This document shows, piece by piece, positions 27,295 to 36,561 of a stretch of 64,000 nucleotides of DNA. Origin of the DNA: Cyclobacteriaceae bacterium. Its GTDB lineage: Bacteria > Bacteroidota > Bacteroidia > Cytophagales > Cyclobacteriaceae. The translations under genes and the position numbers were made by a program. The stretch lies in contig JABFRS010000001.1 of the NCBI GenBank assembly GCA_013141055.1, forward strand, positions 992,001 through 1,056,000, written 5' to 3'. The notes below the pieces were generated by a model. It was not told where the DNA came from. It saw only the letters and a program-made list of their open reading frames with translations, and ran no database searches. The stretch's first letter is position 1; each line of letters starts with the position of its first letter.

Positions 27295-28341
27295 ATGAAA
27301 TTATCTGGATTTAAGTTTGACCTGCCGAATAATCTGATTGCCCTTCACCCATCCGAAAATCGCGATGACTCCCGTATGATGGTTGTTCACCGCGAAACCG
27401 GAAAAATTGAACATAAATTATTTAAAGACATCGTTGGCTACTTTGATGAAGGCGATGTTTTCGTTGGAAATGATACAATGGTTTTTCCTGCCAGACTTTA
27501 TGGCCGCAAGGAAAAAACAGGTGCTAAAATTGAAGTTTTCCTTTTGAGAGAATTGAATGCGGAAATGCACCTGTGGGATGTTTTAGTAGATCCTGCCCGC
27601 AAAATTCGTGTTGGTAATAAATTGTACTTCGGAGATGGCGACCTGGTAGCAGAAGTCATTGATAACACCACTTCACGGGGAAGAACAATTCGATTCCTGT
27701 TCGACGGAGATTCTGAAGCGTTTGACAAGATTGTTGAAACACTTGGAGAAACTCCCCTTCCCAAATACATCAAAAGAAAAATTGAACCTGCTGATAAAGA
27801 ACGCTTCCAGACTATTTACGCCAAGAAGAAGGGTGCTGTATCCGCTCCAACAGCTGGTCTGCATTTCACCAAGCAATTGATGAAACGCATGCAGTTGAAA
27901 GGCATTGACATGACGTATGTTACTCTTCACATTGGACTTGGAACTTTCCGCGCCGTGGATGTTGAAGACCTTACCAAGCATAAAATGGATTCTGAGAACT
28001 TTATTGTCGGAACTGATGCGGTAAAGGTTGTCAACAATGCTTTGGATAATAAAAACAAGATCTGTGCTATCGGTACCACCTCCATGCGCTCGCTTGAGAC
28101 TGCGGTTTCTGCCAACAACAGACTTAAAGAACGTGAAGGATGGACAGATAAATTCATCTTCCCACCATACGATTTCAAGATCTGCAGTGCATTAGTTACA
28201 AACTTCCATCAGCCTGAATCTACTTTATTGATGATGGCCTGTGCTTTTGGTGGCTATGATTTAACAATGCAGGCATACAGCGTAGCGAAGAAGGAAAAGT
28301 ATAAATTCCTCACCTACGGTGATGCAATGCTGATCATCTAA
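27295..28341 (+). CDS. queA: S-adenosylmethionine:tRNA ribosyltransferase-isomerase
   Basis: QueA transfers and isomerises the ribosyl part of SAM onto preQ1-modified tRNA, making epoxyqueuosine. Diagnostic blocks are [69 protein letters not shown] and [19 protein letters not shown]. Length 348. Upstream lies 190 bp with only a short GGCCTC/GAGGCC dyad. It is followed by an inverted repeat and ispD. Confidence 0.98.
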   Translation: MKLSGFKFDLPNNLIALHPSENRDDSRMMVVHRETGKIEHKLFKDIVGYFDEGDVFVGNDTMVFPARLYGRKEKTGAKIEVFLLRELNAEMHLWDVLVDPARKIRVGNKLYFGDGDLVAEVIDNTTSRGRTIRFLFDGDSEAFDKIVETLGETPLPKYIKRKIEPADKERFQTIYAKKKGAVSAPTAGLHFTKQLMKRMQLKGIDMTYVTLHIGLGTFRAVDVEDLTKHKMDSENFIVGTDAVKVVNNALDNKNKICAIGTTSMRSLETAVSANNRLKEREGWTDKFIFPPYDFKICSALVTNFHQPESTLLMMACAFGGYDLTMQAYSVAKKEKYKFLTYGDAMLII

Positions 28342-28348
28342 GTAAAAG

Positions 28349-28403
28349 TTAAACGTTAGTCTTAAAATCGTAACTCAATTCGCGGTTAAAGACTAACGTT
28401 TAA
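28349..28403. terminator. 15-bp perfect inverted repeat between queA and ispD
   Basis: TTAAACGTTAGTCTT (28349-28363) is repeated as its exact complement at 28389-28403, with 25 bases between. No T run follows, so it may be a weak terminator, an attenuator or a regulatory dyad. Its right arm abuts a possible TTG start of ispD. Confidence 0.5.
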
Positions 28404-28421
28404 TTGATAACAAAAACTGTT

Positions 28422-29099
28422 TTGCAGAAAAAAGAATACGCTCTCATTGTTGCTGGCGGCAAAGGCACCAGGATCAAAAGCAGCTTGCCAAAACAATTCA
28501 TTGAATTGAACGGCAAACCAATATTGGTTCATACACTGGAAGCATTCTTTCGTTACTCTTCTTCGCTTACAGTAATTCTTGTGTTGCCGGAAGACGATTT
28601 CAAAATCTGGAATTCTATCGCAGCAGCTTATTCCTTTGAAAACCTCATCATTCTCGCGGAAGGGGGAGAAACCCGTTTTCAGTCCGTTAAGAATGGACTT
28701 GATAAGATTGATGGTGATGGCCTTGTAGCGATCCATGATGGAGTGAGGCCTTTAGTGAGTGAAGATATCATTGGTGCCTCCTTTCGTCTCGCAGCGATCC
28801 ACCAAACGGCTGTGGCTGCGGTTCGGTTAAAAGAGTCTATTCGCATGACGGATATGGACAGCACAAAAGCCATGGACCGCTCCCGTTTCCGCGTTGTTCA
28901 GACGCCTCAAACCTTTGATCTCAATCTGATCCGAAAAGCGTATCAAATTAAAGAGGATGCTAGTCTGACAGACGATGCAAGTGTAGCCGAACGTTCGGGA
29001 CATGCTATATCTCTTTTTGAAGGAAGCTATGAAAACATCAAAATCACAACCCCGGAAGATCTTGTCATCGCCGAGGCTCTCTTAAAAAAGAAAAGCTGA
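28422..29099 (+). CDS. ispD: 2-C-methyl-D-erythritol 4-phosphate cytidylyltransferase
   Basis: IspD makes CDP-methylerythritol from MEP and CTP in the non-mevalonate isoprenoid pathway. The nucleotide-binding start is YALIVAGGKGTRIKSSLPKQFIEL. VAIHDGVRPLVS and VVQTPQTFDLNLIRKAY are also diagnostic. No ATG is available. I choose TTG at 28422 (MQKKEYALIVAGG), which gives the usual short N terminus; a TTG at 28404 would add six residues. Dxr, the preceding pathway enzyme, is encoded about 13 kb away in this window. Confidence 0.95.
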   Translation: MQKKEYALIVAGGKGTRIKSSLPKQFIELNGKPILVHTLEAFFRYSSSLTVILVLPEDDFKIWNSIAAAYSFENLIILAEGGETRFQSVKNGLDKIDGDGLVAIHDGVRPLVSEDIIGASFRLAAIHQTAVAAVRLKESIRMTDMDSTKAMDRSRFRVVQTPQTFDLNLIRKAYQIKEDASLTDDASVAERSGHAISLFEGSYENIKITTPEDLVIAEALLKKKS

Positions 29100-29143
29100 C
29101 CGATGGCCAGCTTCTATATCGATTGAAATAATCTTAATCGTGT

Positions 29144-29365
29144 TTAATACTCATCCTCATTAAAGAAGAAGTCCTCTTTTGTAGGATAATCCGGCCATAT
29201 CTCCTCAATACTTTCGTAAGGCTGACCGTCGTCTTCAAGTTCCTGAAGATTTTCGACCACTTCCAGGGGAGCACCTGAACGGATGGAAAAGTCAATTAAT
29301 TCATCCTTGGTGGCAGGCCAGGGTGCATCCTCGAGGTATGAAGCCAATTCCAAAGTCCAGTACAT
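29144..29365 (-). CDS. DUF2795-family small acidic protein
   Basis: A 73-residue protein resembling the DUF2795 domain, with MYWTLELASYLEDAPWPATKDELIDFSIRSGAP followed by an acidic end (PTKEDFFFNEDEY). The strongly acidic composition and short length suit a small cytoplasmic accessory protein. The function of the family is unknown. It converges with ispD and is divergent from ettA. Confidence 0.8.
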   Translation of the reverse strand: MYWTLELASYLEDAPWPATKDELIDFSIRSGAPLEVVENLQELEDDGQPYESIEEIWPDYPTKEDFFFNEDEY

Positions 29366-29503
29366 ACATTTAAAATTTCCGCAAAAATAGAATTAAATAC
29401 AGCATTGTCAATAGGGGGTGCACGATACTTTCAAAAGCGAAAAACCAGCTACTTTTTGACACCATCAGGATAATGTGAACTATGGTTTTCAGGCCAAAAG
29501 AAC

Positions 29504-29511
29504 CATATTTG
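29504..29511 (+). promoter_or_regulatory. Candidate -7 box of ettA
   Basis: CATATTTG differs from TAnnTTTG at one position and lies 20 bases before the ATG. No convincing -33 TTG was found at the right spacing, so this is a weak candidate. Confidence 0.35.
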
Positions 29512-29530
29512 CGCATCTAACAAAACTTTC

Positions 29531-31213
29531 ATGGCAGACGAAAAAATCATCTTTTCGATGACGGGTGTGAATAAAATCTACCCACCCAGTAAACAAGTAC
29601 TAAAGAACATATACCTCTCATTTTTTTACGGTGCCAAGATTGGCGTGCTGGGATTGAATGGGTCAGGAAAATCCTCCCTCCTTCGGATCATAGCGGGAAT
29701 TGATAAAGAGTTTCAGGGAGAAGTAGTATCCGACTTAAGCTTTACGGTGGGTCTTCTTGAGCAAGAACCCCAGCTTGACAAGACAAAAACTGTTCGTGAA
29801 ATAGTTGAAGAAGGAGTAAAAGAAACAGCTGATCTGCTGAAAGAATTTGAGGCCATTAATGAAAAGTTTGGAGACCCTGCCATTCTGGAAGATCCAGATA
29901 AAATGGAGAAGCTGATTGAGAAGCAAGGTGTTCTACAGGAGAAGCTGGATGCCGTTGGCGCCTGGGAACTTGATCATAAGCTTGAGCGGGCGATGGATGC
30001 ACTTCGTTGCCCTCCACCGGATTCAAAAGTTGAGCACTTGTCGGGTGGTGAGAAAAGAAGAATTGCACTTTGTCGTTTGCTCTTGCAAGAGCCTGATGTA
30101 CTTCTATTGGATGAGCCAACAAATCACCTGGATGCGGAATCCGTTCAATGGCTTGAAGAACATCTTCGTCAATATAAAGGAACTATTATCGCAGTTACCC
30201 ACGATCGTTACTTTCTGGATAACGTTGCTGGTTGGATACTTGAACTTGATCGTGGTGAAGGAATTCCATGGAAGGGAAATTATTCTTCATGGTTGGATCA
30301 GAAACAGAAACGTCTGAAGCAGGAAGAGAAATCCGAATCAAAGAGACAGAAAGCATTGGAGCGGGAGTTGGAATGGGTGCGCATGAATCCGAAAGGAAGA
30401 CAGGCAAAAGGTAAAGCTCGTTTAAGTGCTTATGAAAAGTTGATTGGACAGGAAGGTCGTGAGAAAGAAGAGAAACTTGAGCTCTACATTCCACCGGGAC
30501 CAAGACTTGGGAATAAAGTAATTGAAGCTGAGGGCGTAGCAAAAGCGTATGGCGAAAAGCTTCTTTATGAAAACCTAACGTTCTCACTTCCTCCGGCAGG
30601 TATCGTTGGCATCATTGGACCCAATGGTGCGGGTAAGACGACACTCTTCAAAATGATTACGGGCTCTGAGAAACCGGATGCAGGAACATTCTCAGTTGGA
30701 GAAACTGTAAAGATCGCATACGTGGATCAGGAGCATGATGACCTGAAGCCAGAGGATACTGTATTTCAGGCAATCACAGGAGGCAATGATCTGTTGCTTA
30801 TTGGAGGAAAAGAAATGAATTCCAGGGCTTATGTCAGCAAGTTCAACTTCAGCGGAACGGATCAACAGAAAAAGGTAAAAGAACTCTCTGGTGGTATGCG
30901 AAATCGAGCTCATCTTGCTATTGCACTAAAGCAAGGCGGCAATCTTTTACTTCTGGATGAGCCAACCAATGATCTTGATGTTAACACCCTTCGTTCGTTG
31001 GAAGAGGCTCTTGACAATTTCGGCGGATGCGCAGTAATCATTTCTCACGATCGTTGGTTTCTTGACAGAGTGTGTACTCATATTCTTGCCTTTGAAGGTG
31101 ATTCACAGGTTTACTGGTTTGAAGGAACCTTTAGCGAATATGAAGAGAACAAGAAAAAGAGATTGGGCGATGATCAACCTCACAGGATCAAGTATAAAAA
31201 ACTGGTAAAGTAG
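29531..31213 (+). CDS. ettA: Energy-dependent translational throttle ATPase EttA
   Basis: EttA is an ABC-F ATPase that binds the ribosomal E site and gates the first elongation steps according to ADP/ATP. Two ABC modules are visible. The first has GLNGSGKSS (about 42) and LSGGEKRRIALC with LLLDEPTNHLDAESV. The second has GPNGAGKTT (about 362) and LSGGMRNRAHLA with LLLDEPTNDLDV. The linker between them and the arm near 100-140 fit the EttA subgroup. The start MADEKIIFSMTGVNKIYPP is typical. Length 560. Confidence 0.96.
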   Translation: MADEKIIFSMTGVNKIYPPSKQVLKNIYLSFFYGAKIGVLGLNGSGKSSLLRIIAGIDKEFQGEVVSDLSFTVGLLEQEPQLDKTKTVREIVEEGVKETADLLKEFEAINEKFGDPAILEDPDKMEKLIEKQGVLQEKLDAVGAWELDHKLERAMDALRCPPPDSKVEHLSGGEKRRIALCRLLLQEPDVLLLDEPTNHLDAESVQWLEEHLRQYKGTIIAVTHDRYFLDNVAGWILELDRGEGIPWKGNYSSWLDQKQKRLKQEEKSESKRQKALERELEWVRMNPKGRQAKGKARLSAYEKLIGQEGREKEEKLELYIPPGPRLGNKVIEAEGVAKAYGEKLLYENLTFSLPPAGIVGIIGPNGAGKTTLFKMITGSEKPDAGTFSVGETVKIAYVDQEHDDLKPEDTVFQAITGGNDLLLIGGKEMNSRAYVSKFNFSGTDQQKKVKELSGGMRNRAHLAIALKQGGNLLLLDEPTNDLDVNTLRSLEEALDNFGGCAVIISHDRWFLDRVCTHILAFEGDSQVYWFEGTFSEYEENKKKRLGDDQPHRIKYKKLVK

Positions 31214-31225
31214 AATAGGCTATCA

Positions 31226-31594
31226 ATGAAACCACTCTATACCATTCTTCTTCTGGTTGCTTCCAATGCATTCATGACTTTCGCATGGTACGGGCATTTG
31301 AAATTCAAGGATATGTCCTGGAGTCAAAATCTTGGACTAGTCAGCATTATTCTGATCAGCTGGGGCATCGCATTATTTGAGTATGCGTTACAGGTTCCCG
31401 CTAACAGGATCGGCTTCAAAGAAAACGGAGGTCCTTTTTCATTAGTGCAATTGAAGGTGATTCAGGAAGTAATCACGCTGACTGTGTTTGTAATATTCTC
31501 ACTTGTGTTTTTTAAAAATGAAACCTTCCGAATGAATCATGCCATTGGATTTATTTTTCTGATCCTGGCAGTGTATTTCATGTTTAAAAAATAA
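31226..31594 (+). CDS. DUF486 / DMT-superfamily small membrane protein
   Basis: A 122-residue protein with four helices and the DUF486 pattern: AWYGHLKF after helix 1, SWGIALFEYALQVPANRIGF at helix 2, and FSLVQLKVIQEVI before helix 3. These are distant relatives of small multidrug transporters with no assigned substrate. It starts 12 bp after ettA and is probably read from the same transcript. Confidence 0.88.
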   Translation: MKPLYTILLLVASNAFMTFAWYGHLKFKDMSWSQNLGLVSIILISWGIALFEYALQVPANRIGFKENGGPFSLVQLKVIQEVITLTVFVIFSLVFFKNETFRMNHAIGFIFLILAVYFMFKK

Positions 31595-32018
31595 TATTCA
31601 CTGAGACCCGGACTGGCCGTAACAGTACCTATCTTCATAAAACCTTTATTATCCCTGTTATCAGGGTTACTTTGTTGTTGTCAGAATTCTTTTTTGATCA
31701 ACCTGAAAGTTTTTACGTATTAAGCTGGGATGCCAAAAGCTTGAAAAAACCACGATTTGGCACTTCCCGGGTCTGGAGTTTCCCTACCCTTAACGAGACC
31801 TTAACGAGACCTTATCGAGACCTTATCGAGACCTTATCGGGACTTTTTACCTATAACTCCCGGATATCTTACCTATTTCCCACCTATTCACTACGGATGT
31901 TCCCCTTTGCCTTGTGCTTGTCTCACCTTTGTAACATCGGTGCATAGAGCCTGTAACTCCCGTTGAGCTTCGGATAGAATATGAGAAGCAATGGAATAAT
32001 CGATATGGGTCGGCAGGA
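31595..32018. other. 424-bp gene-free interval with tandem repeat
   Basis: No credible gene was found. The interval contains a weak CCCTG/CAGGG hairpin near 31652-31666 that could end the ettA-DUF486 transcript, and the 11-bp tandem repeat described separately. A 91-codon frame that crosses the repeat is not protein-like. Confidence 0.6.
31789..31843. repeat. Five-copy 11-bp tandem repeat
   Basis: Five contiguous units are seen: CTTAACGAGAC twice, CTTATCGAGAC twice, and CTTATCGGGAC once. Copies differ by single substitutions in a graded order, as expected from slippage followed by drift. The 11-bp period is about one helical turn and is not a multiple of three, which argues against coding. 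It sits in the largest gene-free interval of the window. Confidence 0.9.
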
Positions 32019-33062
32019 TTATAAGGTTGCCATATCAATGACAAATCGGTATCGCACATCATTCTTGATCATTCTTTCGTAGGCACCATTAATATCCTTC
32101 ATGGCAATTACTTCTACATCTGACATGATCTTTCTCTCAGCGCAGAAATCCAGCATTTCCTGAGTTTCTTTTATTCCTCCTATCATCGATCCTGCTAAAG
32201 TTTTTCTTTTAGCAATCAATGAAAAATGGTGAACAGGTGCCGGATTTGGTGGAACTCCAACCAGGATATGCGTGCCGCCACTCTTAACCAATCCCAGATA
32301 AAGGTTCAGATCGTGCTCAGCAGACACGGTATCAATAATGAAATCAAAATGATTGCGTAGTGACTTTAATGTCGCTTTGTTTTGGGTGTGCGCAAAATGA
32401 TGGGCACCAAGCTTTTTTGCATCTGCCTCTTTATTTGCAGAAGTACTTAACACCGTAACTTCTGATCCAAGAGATGCAGCAAACTTAACCGCCATGTGAC
32501 CTAAACCACCCAATCCCAAAACTCCAACCTTATGACCATTTCCGATCTTCCAGTGCATGATGGGTGAATAGGTAGTAATGCCTGCACAAAGTAAAGGTCC
32601 TACTCTATCCAGTTCCAGATTCGGTGAAACATGCAATGTGTATTGTTCATCCACAACAATCTGGGAAGAGTATCCACCGTACGTTGGTGTCTTGCCGTCT
32701 TTTTCAAAACTGTTATAGGTTCCAATCGAACCTCTGTCACAATATTGTTCCAGTCCTTGTTGGCAACTTTCACATGTACGACATGAGTCAACAAAGCATC
32801 CGACACCAGCAAGGTCTCCAACGCTGAACTGTTTCACATCCTTTCCAACTTTGCTGATGCGACCTACAATTTCGTGTCCAGGCACCATGGGAAATATAGA
32901 GTCGCCCCATTCATTTCTAACCTGATGAATGTCTGAATGACACACGCCACAATACAGAATATCAATCAAAACATCTTTAGGACCTACTTCACGTCGGTCA
33001 AATCCAAATGGTGATAGTGGGGTTGTGGCATTCGCAGCGGCGTAGGATCTGACAGGAATCAT
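32019..33062 (-). CDS. Zinc-dependent NAD(P) alcohol dehydrogenase (YahK/CAD type)
   Basis: This medium-chain dehydrogenase reduces aldehydes or oxidises alcohols. The catalytic zinc ligands are Cys38 (YCGVCHSDIH) and His63/Glu64 (PGHEIVG). The structural zinc site is the cluster CRTCESCQQGLEQYC. The Rossmann motif is GLGGLGHMAVKFAA. The pattern fits the cinnamyl-alcohol/YahK aldehyde-reductase subgroup, usually NADP-dependent. It is a single gene, 71 bp downstream of the acyltransferase gene on the same strand. The physiological substrate is unknown. Confidence 0.93.
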   Translation of the reverse strand: MIPVRSYAAANATTPLSPFGFDRREVGPKDVLIDILYCGVCHSDIHQVRNEWGDSIFPMVPGHEIVGRISKVGKDVKQFSVGDLAGVGCFVDSCRTCESCQQGLEQYCDRGSIGTYNSFEKDGKTPTYGGYSSQIVVDEQYTLHVSPNLELDRVGPLLCAGITTYSPIMHWKIGNGHKVGVLGLGGLGHMAVKFAASLGSEVTVLSTSANKEADAKKLGAHHFAHTQNKATLKSLRNHFDFIIDTVSAEHDLNLYLGLVKSGGTHILVGVPPNPAPVHHFSLIAKRKTLAGSMIGGIKETQEMLDFCAERKIMSDVEVIAMKDINGAYERMIKNDVRYRFVIDMATL

Positions 33063-33133
33063 ATCGATTGATTTAAGTAATAATATTAATAAATAACACT
33101 GATCCCGGTAATGATGTTCTGGTCAAAAGACAA

Positions 33134-34054
33134 TTATCTTATTTCTTCTCCAGGCTGAGTCTTCCATCGTTCATGCATCCAAACCCATTGGGTAGGATGA
33201 TCTCTGATGGCTTTTTCAATGTATCGGGTATAGTTCTGAGTATTGACAACCAGATCTGTTTCCTCATCACCTGAGCTTACCCAAGGAATCTCCGGAAGGA
33301 ATTGAATGTGCTGAAAATTATCTTCACCGAGATATATATATGCAGGCACTACTGTTGCTCCGGTTTTCATTGCCAGAATTGTTCCTCCAATCGGAGTTGA
33401 TGCAGGCATCCCGAAAAAATCTACAAACCTGCTTTTAACCTTAGTATCCTGATCGATTAAAATAGCAGTGACACCTCCCCGTTTCAATCCTTTGAACAAA
33501 CCGATCGTTTCCTTTCCTCTTTCGACAGGGATCGCGCCATGCGCATTACGATAATTGACCATTAGTGAATTAAGGCGTTCATCCTTTAATGGAGTGCCTA
33601 TCACCATCGGTTGCCACCCTTTCATTGCAGTAAAGGTTACCATTAGTTCAAAAGCACCAAGGTGGATGGGGATAAAAAGAACACCCTTACCTTTTTTTAG
33701 TGCGTTCTCACCATGCTCTACGTTATGAACTTTAATGAATTTTTCCAGATCCTGTAAATTCTTAACACGGGATGCGCGGATAATCTCTCCTACGTTTTTG
33801 CCGATCATGACAAATGTTTGCCTTGTCATCTTTCGGATCTCATCGACAGATTTTTCTTTTCCAAACGCCATGGTAAGATGCTTGAACGTCAGTGCTCTGG
33901 GCTTTGGAGAAAATAGATATCCCAACCAGCCGAGGAAACCACAAAACGCAAGCCACGAGGTTCGTGGAATTATCCAGGAGAGGAAAATCAGAAACCGGAT
34001 AAACCAGTATAATGAGGTGTACTTGATTTCTTTTCTTAACGGTCTACCGGCCAT
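33134..34054 (-). CDS. LpxL/HtrB-like lysophospholipid or lipid A acyltransferase
   Basis: The catalytic HX4E motif is HLGAFE at residues 131-136, preceded by GKGVLFIPI. One N-terminal membrane helix (about 17-30) anchors it at the inner membrane. A further family block is RGGVTAILIDQDTK, and the protein ends WVWMHERWKTQPGEE. It probably adds a secondary acyl chain to lipid A or another glycolipid. It is 47 bp downstream of the DUF4421 gene and closes a likely lon-hslU-DUF4421-acyltransferase unit. Confidence 0.9.
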   Translation of the reverse strand: MAGRPLRKEIKYTSLYWFIRFLIFLSWIIPRTSWLAFCGFLGWLGYLFSPKPRALTFKHLTMAFGKEKSVDEIRKMTRQTFVMIGKNVGEIIRASRVKNLQDLEKFIKVHNVEHGENALKKGKGVLFIPIHLGAFELMVTFTAMKGWQPMVIGTPLKDERLNSLMVNYRNAHGAIPVERGKETIGLFKGLKRGGVTAILIDQDTKVKSRFVDFFGMPASTPIGGTILAMKTGATVVPAYIYLGEDNFQHIQFLPEIPWVSSGDEETDLVVNTQNYTRYIEKAIRDHPTQWVWMHERWKTQPGEEIR

Positions 34055-34101
34055 ACATTCTAAAAAGACAAAGATACATGCTGTTCACAAAAATCCTGAC
34101 G

Positions 34102-35130
34102 CTACTTCTTTTTGACGAATGGAATTATATCCACCGCACGGGCTTTTAAAATTCCAAATTCGCGAAAGCGATAACCGATCAGAAATTTAAAGGTACTGCT
34201 TACCGAAGTTAGCTTTGCTTCGTCAAAAGTCACTCCCCGTTTCTGTGAAATAAAACTTATTCCACCGAAAAATCTATCACCATTATAACCAATAGAACCT
34301 CTGTAATCAGTAAATCCATCCACACCTGTGGAAACCTGTCTTTCATCTTTTACAATGTAGTCCAGTGTGCGAACCGCCGGCCCGACAGAAAAAGACGCAT
34401 TGATAAAGAATTTCTTTATGACTACCGTATAGGTATAACCTGGCGCGATACTAAAAGTGAGTGACTGGAAGTCAGAGACGGCAGCATCACTACCAAATTC
34501 AGCTTCATAATCCTTACCATAAATTGCAGAATCCGCCTTCAGGTGAAAGGAATTAAAGGTCCCAGTCAATAAAAAAGATCCAGCACTCTTCTTTTGACGT
34601 TCCGCAAAATTATAAGCAGACCTAAGAGAGAATTTATTCCTGTTAAACATATAGATACCATTGACTCCCACATTGTCGGTTACCATATCGGGACGTTGAG
34701 GAAATGGCGTGTTGCGGGGTATGCTTCTGTTGGGATCTGAGACATAAAAGCCGCTATATCTTTGATAAAAAACATCAGCACCCCAATGCTTGCTTAATAG
34801 ATTCAATTGAAAATCAGTGGCTTTTGTTTCTCCATACAATTCATTCTTATACTCCTGAATTGGAACTGAGAAAGTTACTTCTGCTCCTATTTCAAATAAG
34901 TACAATCCGAACCCTGCTCCATAAGAATTATTAGGTTTAAAGATCAGGTTATTGCTCCTATTATGTTTTTGTTCTACTTCAAAAGAAGTTGATCGTTGCT
35001 TAAGAACGGGCCAGATAAAAAAATGGTCAGGGAATCGCTCAACATAGATGTTACGAAGAGAGTCATTTCTCTGTCCGTAGGAAGAGATTGAAATGAATAA
35101 GAGTAAAAAAAGTAAAGAAGTAATTCTCAC
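34102..35130 (-). CDS. DUF4421 outer-membrane beta-barrel protein
   Basis: The signal peptide (1-19, ending SSYGQ) is followed by the DUF4421 start IYVERFPDHFFIWPVLKQRSTSFEV and by alternating barrel strands. Known only from Bacteroidota, of unknown function. The start codon is GTG, sharing one base with the hslU stop (TAGTG), so translation is coupled to hslU. This link between an outer-membrane protein and a cytoplasmic protease ATPase is odd. The short reach to the acyltransferase suggests an envelope role. Confidence 0.82.
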   Translation of the reverse strand: MRITSLLFLLLFISISSYGQRNDSLRNIYVERFPDHFFIWPVLKQRSTSFEVEQKHNRSNNLIFKPNNSYGAGFGLYLFEIGAEVTFSVPIQEYKNELYGETKATDFQLNLLSKHWGADVFYQRYSGFYVSDPNRSIPRNTPFPQRPDMVTDNVGVNGIYMFNRNKFSLRSAYNFAERQKKSAGSFLLTGTFNSFHLKADSAIYGKDYEAEFGSDAAVSDFQSLTFSIAPGYTYTVVIKKFFINASFSVGPAVRTLDYIVKDERQVSTGVDGFTDYRGSIGYNGDRFFGGISFISQKRGVTFDEAKLTSVSSTFKFLIGYRFREFGILKARAVDIIPFVKKK

Positions 35131-36527
35131 TACAGAATATATTCACTGAGGTTTTTATTCTTCAGCAATCCATTCATTTTGTCTTTCACCATCTCCTGAG
35201 TGATGGAAAGTTGTGTTCCGGCTTTTATATCATCAGGAATATTGAACAGAAAATCATTCAATATTCTGCTCATCACCGTTTGTAATCTCCTGGCTCCAAT
35301 GTTCTCAATCTCTGCATTTATTGAGAATGCTGTCTGGGCAATTTCATCAATCGCTTCATCTGTGAATGAGATGCCGACACCTTCCGCTTCAAGAAGAGCA
35401 ATATATTGTTTTGTAAGAGCATTCTTGGGTTCCTTGAGGATTCTTACAAAATCCTCTTTTGTAAGAGCATTGAGTTCTACACGAATTGGAAAGCGTCCCT
35501 GCAGTTCGGGTATAAGATCAGACGGTTTTGAAATATGAAAAGCTCCGGCAGCTATAAACAAAACGTGGTCTGTCTTAATAACTCCATATTTGGTGTTCAC
35601 GGTGCTTCCTTCCACAATCGGAAGAAGATCACGCTGAACACCTTCGCGACTTACATCAGGTCCACCACCTTTACCATTTCCGGAAGCAATCTTATCAATC
35701 TCATCAATGAAAATAATTCCAGCGTTCTCAGCTTTGCGAAGAGCTTCTTCCTTGACTTCATCCATGTCAATAAGGCGCGAGGCTTCTTCTTCTAATAAGA
35801 TTCTTCTGGCTTCCGCCACCGTCACCTTTCGCTTCTTTGCCTTCTTGGGCATCATTCCGCCAATCATCTCCTGCAGGTTCATCATAGACACTTCGTCCAT
35901 CATTCCCGCACCGATCATTCCAACATTGCTATTTCCACTTTGCTTAATGTCAATATCAATTTTCCTATCCTCCAGCTCGCCATTCTTTATTTTATCCCTG
36001 AAAAGATTTCTGGTTCGTTCGTTGAGCTCGACATCACTTGAAGGAACTTCGTCAGAATCGTTTGAGCCAGTAGAAAATCCGGCTTTCGGAGTATTTGACT
36101 TCATCGCTGGAATTAGCGCATCCAGGATAATCTCCTCGACTACAAGAGCCGCTTTCTCTTTAACTTCTTCTTTCTTACGTGCCTTGACCATATTGACAGA
36201 TTGCTCAACAAGATCACGCACCATGCTCTCCACGTCACGGCCAACATAACCGACTTCTGTAAACTTCGAGGCTTCTACTTTTACAAAGGGTGCATCCGCA
36301 ATTTTTGCTAAACGCCTTGCAATTTCAGTTTTACCAACACCCGTGGCACCAATCATCAGAATGTTGTTTGGAATTATATCCTCCTGAATGTCAGAATCAA
36401 CATTCATTCTTCTCCATCTATTTCGCAATGCTATCGCTACGTTACGCTTGGCATCGTTCTGTCCAACAATATACTTATCAAGTTCAGCAACAATTTGCCG
36501 GGGAGTCAACGCACTGGAATTCATCAT
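35130..36527 (-). CDS. hslU: HslU, ATPase of the HslUV protease
   Basis: HslU unfolds substrates for the threonine peptidase HslV. The Walker A motif GATGVGKTE is at residues 60-68, followed by VEASKFTEVGYVGRDVESMVRDL, a family signature. Walker B is IIFIDEIDKIA, and the tail that docks into HslV ends NLSEYIL. Length 465. No hslV gene is adjacent; the neighbours are lon (34 bp upstream) and the DUF4421 gene. Confidence 0.97.
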   Translation of the reverse strand: MMNSSALTPRQIVAELDKYIVGQNDAKRNVAIALRNRWRRMNVDSDIQEDIIPNNILMIGATGVGKTEIARRLAKIADAPFVKVEASKFTEVGYVGRDVESMVRDLVEQSVNMVKARKKEEVKEKAALVVEEIILDALIPAMKSNTPKAGFSTGSNDSDEVPSSDVELNERTRNLFRDKIKNGELEDRKIDIDIKQSGNSNVGMIGAGMMDEVSMMNLQEMIGGMMPKKAKKRKVTVAEARRILLEEEASRLIDMDEVKEEALRKAENAGIIFIDEIDKIASGNGKGGGPDVSREGVQRDLLPIVEGSTVNTKYGVIKTDHVLFIAAGAFHISKPSDLIPELQGRFPIRVELNALTKEDFVRILKEPKNALTKQYIALLEAEGVGISFTDEAIDEIAQTAFSINAEIENIGARRLQTVMSRILNDFLFNIPDDIKAGTQLSITQEMVKDKMNGLLKNKNLSEYIL

Positions 36528-36561
36528 CTGCTAAAATTGAAATATAACTAGGGGAAATAAA

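Noticed and set aside
31672..31947. A 91-codon plus-strand open frame in the interval between the DUF486 and alcohol dehydrogenase genes
   Set aside because: It runs across the 11-bp tandem repeat, has atypical composition and no recognisable domain or signal.
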